From Balanoglossus misakiensis (lineage: Eukaryota > Hemichordata), in the NCBI GenBank assembly GCA_040954595.2, contig CM082586.2, positions 6,882,001 through 6,946,000 of the forward strand: a DNA stretch of 64,000 nucleotides, written 5' to 3'. The notes under the pieces were generated by a model. That model saw nothing but the letters and a program-made list of their open reading frames with translations, made no database searches and was not told the DNA's origin. Below are positions 13,176 through 25,400 of the stretch, piece by piece. Position numbers and translations under genes: made by a program. Position 1 is the first letter of the stretch; the number at the start of each line of letters is the position of its first letter.

Positions 13176-15092
13176 GGTGAAGAGAGTTCTCTTGAAGTTT
13201 GTCTGCAAAAGAGAAAGTTTTTCGACGCAAAAGTCATTTTCTCGTCACCTTTCAAAAAATAAATACTCATATAACTTTTTCCCCAAGAGTGTTTTTTTTA
13301 GATTGAAGACAAATTCTTCGGAAAAGATCTAAAAACTTCAAATAATCGTACTTGTAGTTTCAGTTTGGTTATTGTGTGCCACCGGTATGGTCACGTGATC
13401 CCAAGCACGCGTATGTCCGTCGAAATCCTTGACCTAAGTTAGAAGTTCGTTGACCAAATCGGTAACTCTAAAATGTTCAAACTCCAAGATATAAACAAAT
13501 TGTGGTCTCAAAAACAAAGTTAAGTTCCATTACCGCGCATTATAGCCGAGTGAGTTTGGTGGTTTTCAGTTAGATTCATATAGACGCTGTCTTGGTTTTG
13601 TAAATCTTAGTTTTGGGAGGAATGAGACCTTACCAGAAGAAACGTCAACACAGCGTTGTTTGATACATCAGACGACCGGCCGCTGAATGTTCAATACCTC
13701 GCTGTTATCAGTCGCGATGAGCTATGATAACATGCAGACGACATGACAGAGGGTTTTGGGGACTTCGAACTTTGCGTCTGATAAAATTTGCGTTGTGATT
13801 TCCAGAACAAAGACGAATTCTTATTGTAAAGCATTGCATGATGTCATACTGGTCAAAAGACTGGCCGAAAATCGGGTTTTGATTCGACAAAGTCGGATCA
13901 GGTCACAATGGGTATGATATCGGTCGCGTGATGAGAGTATTATCTGAATTCGCGAATGACCTACCAATTGAACATTGTCTCATGCAAACCTGTGATGGCG
14001 CCGTAAGTTTGAAGATGACAAACTTACTTCACATTGTCTTCCAGGGAAATCTGTCAGTGTTACCACACGCTCTGGTCTAAAAAGAATTAATTACAAGTAT
14101 CGGAATTACCTGATCGGAACTGCTACTGCTGTTGGGGAGGCGTTGACGGCTGGAATGTTACGCACCCCTCCTACGTATACCTGAGTTACTCTCTAGGTTA
14201 ACAGGGATTGGCTGTTCTGTCTGTTAAAATGAAGCCACTGGTCCAATATTCGAAGGGGGCATAGGACGCCTGAACTATCCACGGAGACTGTGCGTGGTTG
14301 ATACGACGGAGCTGCCATAAAACTATCAGAATTCCGCGCTCGCGTGGCAAGCTTCGACGCCGCTGAAGGAGGGCATTCAAAATAGGGTCATGTCATGATG
14401 TGCAGTGGTCTCGTAATGTTGGTTTTGATTGGTCAGTTGTGTTTGTCAATTCTCTTTTCAAACAGGTGTACCACATTGTTGCGGTAGCCAATAGGAATAA
14501 GCCTTCCAAGGCGATGTACATACATTGTCCCATTCAAAAGTTGGTGTTGCCCCGTAACATTACGTGGTTGCATGCATTGTCCTTAATTACCATGGTAATA
14601 ACGGAAATAATCGTTCTGATTTTCCCTAATAATAATGACATACACAAATCAGAGTGCATGAAATGGTATGTGAGATTTATTTATTGTCTATGGGTACGAT
14701 AGCTCTATCCAACAATTATATATAGGAGTAAAATTGGTGCAATTGGGCAAATTTGTCAAATGTTGTGCTCTACTGACTTAAAACAAGAACGAAAATTTAG
14801 ACTCAATGTTATGTTTGTAATGTAAACTTAGCAGACTACAAAACAGTAGTATTAAAATGGTATTGGAAACACAATTGAGATGTATAAAGAAATTGGGAAT
14901 CACTGGGCCTCAAAGACGAAATATTAATAATATTATGAAATACATATGTATATGGGGTTAAGTGATGAGCCAGCAAATTTCTTTGTGCGTCAGAAATATA
15001 TGAAGGGTTCTATCAAAAATCAAGCGGGGTGTTTCCTTCTGCATTGGGAAAAGCTTCTATATCGTGAGCAACGCCGGGAAGGAGGTGTTGTT
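13176..15092. other. intergenic, upstream of SLCO gene 2 and downstream of gene 3
   Basis: Holds the likely 5' UTR acceptor of gene 2 at 13203-13204. No other gene, RNA or clear repeat recognised. Confidence 0.5.
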
Positions 15093-16885
15093 CTATATAG
15101 CGTTGAGTTCGACTGGATCATTCTTGGTGTATCCTAGCAACGACACTTCGCTTTTCTCTCGGTGTAAAACGGCATCCAGCTGGTCCTGGGACATGGTCTT
15201 CGAGATCGTCTTCTCGGGTGACGTGTCGGTATCGTCGTCATCCTCTGGTGGCGGTTTGTAGAATATGTAGGCCATCACCAAGAAGAAGGTGGTCACCGCC
15301 ATGAAGAACTCGCCAGTGACGAAAAACTTCATGCCGAACTGGAAATTGTCGTAGATCCAACAGGTACCGCGCGAGTCGCACGTGATCTGCCAGACGATGC
15401 ACGAACTGTCGATTATGAGACCAAATATAATGGGCCCGGGAACGGAACCTGAAAACATGTAGGCATATAAATACATATTGTTTCCTCCACCGGAATGTCA
15501 AAGCATGTGTGATGTTGTAGATTGGGGCGCAAATCTACAATATCACAATTTCGGGCAAGGCTGTTATTGGCTCAGGTTGTCCTGTCATCAAAGATATGGC
15601 GCCGAAAGACGACCACAGTGTGCTCAATATTCGGAGTCTGACGTTGATGGCGTGCTTGAGTGAGAAGTGGACTCCGCACATTGGCCACACGCATCAGATA
15701 ATGAATAAGAGTATATCGCTGTGGAAACCGTGTCTTTCTCTTTTCAGTTTCTACGCAGGAGGGCATACTCACCCAGGAGTTTATTGAATATATTGGATAC
15801 TCCCAGTGCGTACGATCGCTGGCTGTCAACAACGCCCCTGAAAAAGGAATATAGTAAAATATGTACACTAAGTCTTGCAACCGGTCTAATGGTACAGTCA
15901 ACTCTCAGAAAGCCATATTAGCTTCACGAAATATTTGTACCAATCCACTTTACGAATACCAGTTCTTGTAATAACAGTGACAGGGTAGGAATTTACCTCA
16001 AAATTAGGTATTTATATGGCGTCAAAATTGTAAAACCTAGCAACATCGTCACAAAGAGGAGAATGACAAAGACGATAAGCTGCCAACAGTCTACAGGACA
16101 CTTTCCGGCCACTGCCTCCGGGATATCCGCCATTGACGAATTCGTGAAGATACACGAACAGTTGTAGTAATTCTGAAAAAGAATAGAATGTGTCCTTGTG
16201 ATTTTTTTTAATGGATAATATGGTATCAACATGAAAGGAAAACTATATGTTGGTTTAGGAAAAGGCTTTCTGTCAACTTTACTGGAAACTCCAGGTAGGA
16301 AGAATCTACATTAATAAAATGCTCAAATGTTAACGTGTCTTAGCCATCTGGTTAAAGGCCGGCGATCTTCTTATGCGCATGTGCGTAATTTCATTTGTAC
16401 ACACATTACATCCAGTCGAAATGTTCTGCAAATTTTGCGTCGCATTAAAATAGTCGACAGCCTTCGTTCCCTTCCATTTCATATCATACACACCGTATAG
16501 CATTTGAGCAATTTCTTGTGTGATACAACTAAAATCATATGAGACGTTACCTCTTGATCGGGTGTACTTTTACAACCGGCATAGCAAGCATCGAAGTATA
16601 CCAGGTCCGTGGTGCCGCAAAGGGGTGTGTACTGCAGTGCTTCTGCGCAGTGGCAGTCTGCGTTGCAAGGATGCGTCAAGTTTACTTCTTCCAGTCCAGT
16701 GCTGTTCGTTGTCACGGAGAGAGAAATCAGTCGAATTATGATGTCATTAACAGTTAGAACACGGTGGCAGACAGACGGACGGACAGACAGAGAGACAATC
16801 AGACAGACACAGACACAGAGACAGAGAGGCACACAAACAAACAAACAAACAAACAAACAAAAAAAACAAACAAACAAACAAACAA

Positions 16886-16917
<32 letters not shown>

Positions 16918-19900
16918 AATGAAAAATACAGATATCATCTGTTGAATTTTCTCATTATTATTGGAATCATCTTATTGCCGTTTAGTTTGATCAAAATGGA
17001 TGACATCCCTGACCTTACCTGATTGGATCGTACGGCTCAGTGACCCCGGCAATCTTTTCCAGTGGACAGTGCATCAGAAAGATCGGGAGTAGAGCCATGG
17101 TTGCTACGGCAATCCCTATGCAGAGTCGAATAGTGGCCTTGACCTCCAGTTCAAACCGCTGGATAATCCAACCACCGAGAATCGCTCCACCGACTGCACC
17201 TGGGAGAGCTGTTACACCTGGTTGTAAAAAAGGGTAGCGAATGAAACGTGAAACCACTGTCTTGCAGAAAAATCACAACTCCAGCTTTCGACATGGAAGC
17301 ATAAATGCAATTATTTTCACAAAATATGTATTCAAAAATAATATGAAGTCTTATTTTGCTAAGAATATATATGGAGTTGCCACTACAAGGAATTTTAATG
17401 TCATAAATCGCAATCATGATATCCGTACTTAAGGCCAGAATATCAAACAACCTACTGTACTAGCCATGATTCTACGATATGACGTCAGCTTTTTTCGGCG
17501 AAGGTCAGGACACGACACACTTGAAAATCTCACCTACAATCATGGCACCCTGGGTCGACGTCAGAGCAAACTGGTTTTCCAAAAATTTGGGCATGAAGGG
17601 CGCCACCCCGGACAGCAGCAGATTTTGCGCGCATTGCGCAAGCGTCACGTGCATGTAGGCAGGGTTGCAGAGCAAGTATTTGGTAGCTGGGCCGAGGTCC
17701 TTCCAAGATTTCCCGAAGTCTGCCTTCGTTTTCATAAGATCACTGTCTTCGTTTTGGTGGGCTGTGGTTTTTCTTTCTATTTCGATCTCTGCCCTCGCTG
17801 GAGAACAAAAATATTGGCTATTTTAATACGAATTTCAAGTAGCGAGGAAATGCCCCCTCCCCATACACGTAATCAAAGCAGACGATAATTAAAAAAACTA
17901 CCAACACAGTGCTACGTATATTTCACGAAGTGCCCACGTCACACTCACAAAATGTCTACGTCACACACCAAAGTGCCTACGTCACACTCACTTGGTAATA
18001 CTGGAGGGTAGGATCCGACGGGTATGGCCACTAACCACGCCAATATCCATGCAATGAGAAAGCCAAGCCACCAGGCGCCAACCCAGGCCGGGTCTTCAGG
18101 TGTCAGATCCACACTTTATCAACGAGAGAAAAAAAATGAAAGGAAAATGTCAGTGGGTTTGAAATGTCCAATATAATATTCCGCGCATTATCCAGGGCAG
18201 TAAATTTATCATATATTGATGGTGTGGGGTGCACGTGAGTGATATTGTGAAAGTCCTTGCATTATTACTGTTGCTTAGATGAACTAAAAGAATAATTGTT
18301 TTTTACTCACTTCTCCCAGTTGGCGATGTCCGTGTAAATGGACAGAAAAACCGCGCCAAGTATAAAACCAGTCACTGGTCCAAGTACTGCAAAGGCATTG
18401 GTAACACCTGTATGAAAAAGAAAAAAAAATGGAAACAAAATCAGTCGTGGGATATTCTATGGAAATGTTCTTATGCATCAGTTATGTTCGTGGGATGGAG
18501 TCATATATAGGCCAGGGTTTTCCCGGCCCCTCAATTGTTTATAAATGTGTCCCGGGACGACCCACTTGCTTTATAGGGGAGAATACGTGGGTTATTAACT
18601 TGAACAATTTTGAATGCCTACGTGCGTGTTTTTTCGTGGGGTGGCGAGGGGCCAATTTTTCATCCTGACATTTATGCCTTGGACGCAACTCAACAATGAC
18701 AGAAATTCGTGGACCAATCTATTTATTTAACCACGTAGGGAACACAATTATAGAAACAACTGGCAAACAAGCCATAAAGTACGACTCGTTGCTAAGACAT
18801 AATGACGACTTTTTAAACACCCCTCCCCGGCGCGTGTTACGGCCCACGTAGCTTTTTCTTTGTCATAATTTCGGAACTGTCTATATCGGGACAAATGCTG
18901 AAACTTTGCAGCAAATATCTTGAATGTAATTAATCGCCAAAACTTGACTAACTACTCTGAAAGGAACATGCAAATGCAATGTGCTCATCTTGACGATTGC
19001 AGCACGTTAGCCTCACCCTTTCCGGACACCTGTGTCAATACTTAACGGTAGAGGCTCAAGATGGCATTACTGTCTTATATCATATTATTCTGCTAAGCGT
19101 CTTTGACCTGGTAATTTCTCTGATAATGACTGTTGGACCCGTTTTGGTGTCAAGTTACTAAATTGCTAATATTTTCTTTACTAGTAGTCTAATTGAAGAG
19201 GGGCTTGTTTCTGTTTTTGTTCGAAGATAAAAAATATTGCAATGGAATCTGTATTGTTAAATATTAATAGAGTATATTACATGCATGACTTTACGAGTAT
19301 GATTTGCGACTGGCAGATAAATATGACAAATGCCACTACGTAAAGGTCAGGCGAGATGTGAATTCGGATTTCCTTGCGGAATCATTCCTAAGTTAACTCA
19401 AATGAGATTCCACTCACCAACGTACCATCCCGAATCCTTCGTGGTGACGTTTTCGTCCACGAAGGCAAGTCCGATGTTGTAGATCGGCGACGCTCCGATG
19501 GCGATAACGACCTGCGCTGCCGCAAAGACGATGAAATAGTAGGACAGCGACGTCCAATACTCGTCACAGTTTTCGTAGTAGGTGTAGTTGCCGTGGAGAC
19601 GACACAGCGGCTCGTAGACATCCGCTAAATCTCCTGCCGCGTAGTAACCGGTCGTAAAATGCGGCAGCGTCCACATGAAGAATCCCAGCCCCAAGATGAC
19701 GGCCCCGATGGCCAACAATCTCGGTTTATTCCGAGTAGCACCGAAGTAGGAGACGAAAGGAAGCAATATGAGCTGGGTTATGTCGTACACACTGAGTATG
19801 AGACCCGTGGCCACACTGGGTAGCTGGAAGCGTGTCTCGATGGACGTCAGACTCGTGTAGGCAAACCCGCTCACAACCATGCCCTGAACGAACATCAGAA

Positions 19901-20207
19901 GCGAAATCGTCAGAGCCAGCCATGGCGGAGTGTTGAACCACTGCAGCCAGTTCGGGCGAATGCTGAACCACCCGCACAGCATTGACGGATCCGCCGCGCC
20001 GTCATCCGACCCAGATGCTTGGGTCGCGATCCAATCAATAGTTCCCGGATCGGTGTCTTTCTCTGTTTTTTCAGCGGTCTCTGTCTGACCGGTCGGTTGG
20101 CCGTTGGCATCATCGTTGTTCTCGGTTGTCGCTTGGACATCTACAACATCGCTTTTGTCGGTGGATGGTTGGTCGTTTACAGCAACACTTTTGTCGTTTG
20201 TATCCAT
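15093..20207 (-). CDS. SLCO gene 3: OATP4-type organic anion transporter, 9 exons
   Basis: Third transporter, predicted 739 aa. Exons: 20207-19418, 18407-18311, 18113-17992, 17797-17534, 17217-17019, 16701-16551, 16172-15997, 15837-15773, 15448-15093; total 2220 nt. It has a long acidic and Gln-rich cytosolic N-terminus (about 80 aa) before CGWFSIRPNWLQWF. The signature DPAWVGAWWLGF is at about 303-314. The Kazal-like loop has ten cysteines in exons 6-7. Exon 9 begins GSVPGPIIFG, and the tail contains SLLGYTK near the C-terminus. It is closest to gene 4: parts of exons 1, 4 and 9 are nearly identical at the nucleotide level, while exon 5 differs at many third positions. Intron 3 opens with a minisatellite that includes the exon 3 donor. 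Intron 5 holds an ACAA/ACAG microsatellite. No clear 5' UTR acceptor was found beside the ATG. Confidence 0.92.
16766..16918. repeat. compound microsatellite in SLCO gene 3 intron 5
   Basis: Degenerate ACAG repeats (16766-16830), then (ACAA)n interrupted by an A-run, then (ACAG)n to 16918. On the transcribed strand this is a long T/G/C tract inside a 317-bp intron. Confidence 0.9.
17905..17991. repeat. minisatellite starting at the exon 3 donor of SLCO gene 3
   Basis: Three to four units of about 21-22 bp with core GTGCCTACGTCACACTCAC (plus strand). The last unit contains the functional donor of exon 3. On the transcribed strand each unit reads GTG(A/T)GTGTGACGT-like, so donor-like sequences are repeated into the intron. 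Confidence 0.75.
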
Positions 20208-22418
20208 GATGATGACCAGTTTCTGCAGCTCAAGACTTTTTTCTGTCTAACACTTTCTCTTTTCAAAACAACTTCTTGTTGTGCCTCGTGGTCTCAAACC
20301 GACCGCACACTCCACTTCTTTTATTGAAAATGAAAGAAAATTATTCAACAATTTAATATTAACCAATATTAGGCAATATCTCATTTGGCTCACAGCCAGG
20401 AAGCCTACATCCGGGATGCGTGACAGGACATAACTCAAAAACCAGGACATCGTTCCAGTTTGAATTAATGTTCTCATCTAAATTTTAAGAAAATCTAAAA
20501 CACCCATGGTATTTTCACGGTTTTGGCAATTGCGTTCAGTTTAGTTAGCGGTCGGAGCAGATTATATCTCTTTGAAAAATATTTTGCGGTGACAACTTCA
20601 TTTTTTTTGCTGCCCCCTGGTTTGATATTGGCGGGAGACCGACCACGTCCAGAATGCGAGATATGCAAATATAGAGTTATCTGTCGCACCTGTGTGACCA
20701 CATATCCGCCTGGAGTCGAAATATTCCACTCGCCAGATGTGAAAGAAGCATACACATGCACCATCGGTGGTGTTGGTGATGTTTGGTGCCTCAGGAAAAC
20801 AGCACGGACGTACATCAGCGATTAGAAGGTAAGCCTGTAACACCCGTCACCGATAGGTAGCCATTGAAAATTTGGGATGCAGCACATCTACACCAAATTG
20901 AATCCGGGTTGTGGCCCAGGGGGTGGGGCATGCCACCGACCAAACGCGGGCATTACTAATTAAATGGGGTTATCGTCCTTTGCTTTACCCTTCTTATTAT
21001 TCAAATGAGGTCCAAGGTCTGCATTTTGGGATCGTTACTGATTCTTTACACGTTCTGCAAATTGGTCAAAGGTTTAGTTATCTAAAAAGTAGGGCAAAAA
21101 TTCGTGGTACATAGATAAACGTACCTCATCGTCTACAAATTTATCGAAAGATCATTGGCCAAAAGTCTACACTGCGGAAATGAAGTGACTTTGACTATAC
21201 ACATGGTGAAAACATAGACTACCAAATTTTTGCCATCGTTATATTTTTTTTTTTTTTCATTTTTTTTTTTTGCCTCGAGTTGGTAAGGACTGTGTTATAA
21301 CTTACTGTCGCCAGGAAACGGAGTGTTTATCAAAATTGTCCAGTGCATCGCTGCTGTCTATTTGCAGTTCAACATGCAGACTAAAGGTCACAAAGGTTGA
21401 TACCTCAATATATCATATCAACTTCTCCCTTGGAAGCTTATTGTTCGTCTTCTATCAAAACATCCAAATGATTACAACATATCGCCATTTGTTTTAATTA
21501 ATCAAGCTTTCTGTCACATTATGCAATTCTTGAAGCGTTTGATAATATCCCTGGGTTTGATGTGACCTGAATACCTTTGTGATTATTCATTCCTGTCACG
21601 TGTGTACAGTGTATGTATGAATGTGTGCGTGTTACTAAATACACATGCATTTTACGAGAATTCGTTATTTTGAGTGGTGCGCTAGTTAAGTACAGTTTAA
21701 TCTTTGTAAAGTATAGTACACAAATCTTACTCATTAACACATAGGCTCGTAAGACTATAGCAGTTGCAGTAAATTGACGCGATACGTGTACTGTTCTTAA
21801 ACTGTTGTAAGGTGAATTTTGCCGAATGAGGTCCACCATTTTTTATAAGTTGTCAGTGAAGTTCGTCGTGGGACGATATATGATCTGTTGCAATCTTCAA
21901 CCAAATGCGCGGTGACAAGTTCTATTACAGATAATGGCGGAACAGCAAAACATAGAAACGTAAATGTGGTAACATTTTAACGCGATTGAAAATGTATACA
22001 TGTATATGGTTATTGGCAAAATACGGTCATGTACAATACGTCTTCTATACATGGCCGTATTTTGTGTATTAACCCTATTTTTATACACCTTCATGCATTA
22101 AACGTTCATTTTCCGTCATTGTGCTAAAATTTTAAGAGCGAAGGGCCCCTACGCTATGAAACAAAAGCAGGCGAGAACAAAATAAAATTGTTGCAAAATT
22201 ATGCAAAACATTTCGGTGTCCAGCAAGTACTAGAACGGTTCAGTCATACAATACACGAGAATACGTGTATGAACGCGTAATATTTCCGTATTGAGACTCC
22301 GCGTACTGTATACAAATACGGGAACGTAATGATAGAAAGCCACAAGGTTGTGGTAGTAGGTGTGTGCGCGTGCGCGTGCACGAACAAGCTAGCTCTACCA
22401 GTCGCGCAAGATAGGGTT
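20208..22418. other. intergenic between SLCO genes 3 and 4
   Basis: Contains a T-rich run at 21244-21271 and an imperfect inverted repeat at 22008-22074. No credible gene. The proximal part should hold the gene 3 promoter. Confidence 0.5.
22008..22074. repeat. imperfect inverted repeat between SLCO genes 3 and 4
   Basis: Arms 22008-22035 and 22046-22074 share CAAAATACGG(C/T)CATGTA and flanking GGTTA/TAACC in inverted orientation. It lies 345 nt beyond the gene 4 stop codon. Could be a MITE or a 3' RNA hairpin. Confidence 0.5.
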
Positions 22419-25400
22419 TCATATTATGACATTTACTTCATCCGGGTCCTTCTTGGTGTACCCTAGCAACGACACTTCGCTTCTCCCTCGGTGTACAATT
22501 GCATCGAGTTGGTCCTGGGACATGGTCTTGGAGGTAATCTGCGGCATTTCGTCCATTTCTGACGACGTCGGGTCGGCGTCGCCGTCTTTCTCCGGCGGCG
22601 GTTTGTAGAAAATGTAGGCCATCACGAAGAAGAAGGTGGTGATCCCCATGAAGATCTCGCCAGTGACGAAAAACTTCATGCCGAACTGGAAATTGTCGTA
22701 GATCCAACAGGTACCGCGCGAGTCGCACGTGACCTGCCAGACGATGCACGAACTGTCGATTATGAGACCAAATATTATTGGTCCGGGAACGGAACCTGAA
22801 AATTAACACGGACGCATATAACAACGAATTAGTTTGTTTGGAATTCCTTCATTAGAACTATCAAGACACACTTTTTAAATCACATGTACTCACCGAAAAG
22901 TTTGTTGAATATACTGGACACCCCCAATGCGTACGATCGTTGGCCGTCCACCACCGCCCTAAAACGGAACATATGAAATTGATGTATGATTGTGACATCT
23001 ACAATAAGTATTCTTACTATAGGTCCAGATCTATCAGCAGAAATATTCTAATGTTTGTTTAATGTTACTCACAATAAAAGCACGTAACCGTTTTATAGTA
23101 TTCCATCCTAACCAGGTTACGGGATACTTTGATGTTTTCCCTGATCAACATGGTAATCTCTGGTACACGCAATTCAGCTTATGGGTGACGTGGATGTCTT
23201 GAATAGACATGCGCATAGTGTATCTCAGGGGGGAGGGGGGGGGCTTACCTGAGAGTTAGGTATTTATATGGCGTCAAAATGGTAAACCCTAGCAGCATCA
23301 TGATAAATAGGAGAATGACAAAGACGATAAGCTGCCAACAGTCGACGGGGCACTTTCCGGCCACAGCTTCCGGCTCCGACATTGATGAATTCGTAAAGAT
23401 ACACGAACAGTTGTAGTAATTCTGAAAATTAATAAGATGTAAAATTTTTATATCGTGCTTTACGCTCCCAACTGGTGAAACATACCACCCCAAGTAAAAA
23501 AATCAAACAAACCAGGAAAGCTCCATTAAAAGCGTACAGCGTTTGAGCAATTTCTTGTGCGATACGAATAAACCATTAGACGTTACCTCTTGATCGGGCG
23601 TACTTTTACAACCGGCATAGCAAGCATCGAAGTAGACCAGGTCCGTGGTGCCGCAAAGGGGTGTGTACTGCAGTGCTTCTGCGCAGTGGCAGTCTGCGTT
23701 GCAAGGGTGGGACAAGTTGACTTCTTCCAGTCCAGTGCTGTTCGGTTGTCATGCAGAGAGAAATCGGTCGAATTTTGACGTGAGTGACACTCAGGTAGAA
23801 CAGACAGAATGCTACTTACTAATGGAAATCATTCGGTAGGATTGCCTATCATCTTTTCAATGTTCCATTATTATTGGCAAACATCTTATTGTCCTATATA
23901 GAGTTAAACCTGTGTTAGTGGCCACCTCTGTATAGTGGCCATTTTGTTACAGTCCCTGTGTAATTTACATGTGCATTAATAGACCTGTGTCTATAAAGGA
24001 TGCCTCTCTATAAAGGCCACTTTAGGAAAGTCCCTTGACTGGCCACTATTTACAGGTTCCAGTGTAGTTTGAACGGAATGGGTGACATCCCTGAATGACC
24101 TTACCTGATAGGGTCGTAGGGCTCAGTGACTCCGGCAATCCTTTCCAGTGGACAGTGCATCAGAAAGATTGGAAGCATAGCCATGGTCAGGAGAGCAATC
24201 ACGATGCAGAATCGAATGGTGGATTTGACCCCGAGGTCGAACCGCTGGATGATCCAGCCGCCAAGAACGGTTCCACCGACAGCACCCGGGAGAGCGGTCA
24301 CACCTGCCGATAAAACCGTAAGAAAAATTCACTGTCATCAGTGAAGCCGGTTTCATGACCAATATGGGTTACAAGACTGCAGCGTATAAAAATATAATCG
24401 TCCTTGCGACCTTCATATGACATTGAACGAAATATGAAATTCCAGGGACGCAAGCTGACGTATTTTCTTTAAATAGAGAATGCTATGTAAGCGCTTCTTG
24501 TGTCTTGACTCCTAATGTACAGTGGGGGCCAGAAATACAGAAACCTGTTGAATCAGACGTGACTGTACTAATGAAAACAGTTTGAGGAGAAGGTCAGTGC
24601 AAAGGTCAACCACGAGGTCGTCACAGGTTCAAATCTACCCACCTACAATCATGGCACCCTGGGTCGACGTCAGAGCAAACTGGTTTTCCAAAAATTTGGG
24701 CATGAAGGGCGCCACGCCGGACAGCAGCAGATTTTGCGCGCACTGCGCAAGCGTCACGTGCATGTAGGCAGGGTTACAGAGCAAGTATTTGGTAGATGGG
24801 CCGAGGTCCTTCCAAGATTTACCAAATTCTGCCTTCGTTTTCATAAGATCACTGTCTTTGTTTTGATGAGCTGTTGTTTTCCTTTCTTCTTCGATCTTTT
24901 CCCTCGCTGAAAAACGAACAGAGTGAAAACTTTAGATTATTTTAAGCTCATTGCAAGATCTCGCGAATCTTGGCTGCCCAAATAATACAAGTCAAGCATT
25001 GATTGCATAAAACTAAAAAAGATGCAGAATTTAAAAAACAATTGTAACTGCCGTGCCATATAAACTACATGTACCTGCAACGCGAGATCTCACAGGGTCT
25101 CGTGAATTTCGGACAATGGTCTATTACAGTGGGTTTTATGCAAATGTATGTATCCATGTTTTATATACAAAATATCATCGTCTCTTTTAAGACCATGTAC
25201 ACAATGAGAATGATATCAGCATCGCTGATAGCATACAGAGGTCATATCAGGTGAGGTTTTATTTATCACTAACATCTCCACCAATTTTTAACTAGCGTCA
25301 TGTCCGTCTGCGTACGAAGCTACCGAATAATATTTAACCGAATAATTTATTAAACTGCAATAATTCATTTGTTAGCCTATGACTACTTGACCCCAACGAG

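Noticed and set aside
20523-20825. 100-aa open frame with cysteines between SLCO genes 3 and 4
   Set aside because: No recognisable domain; overlapping open frames on the other strand are equally long.
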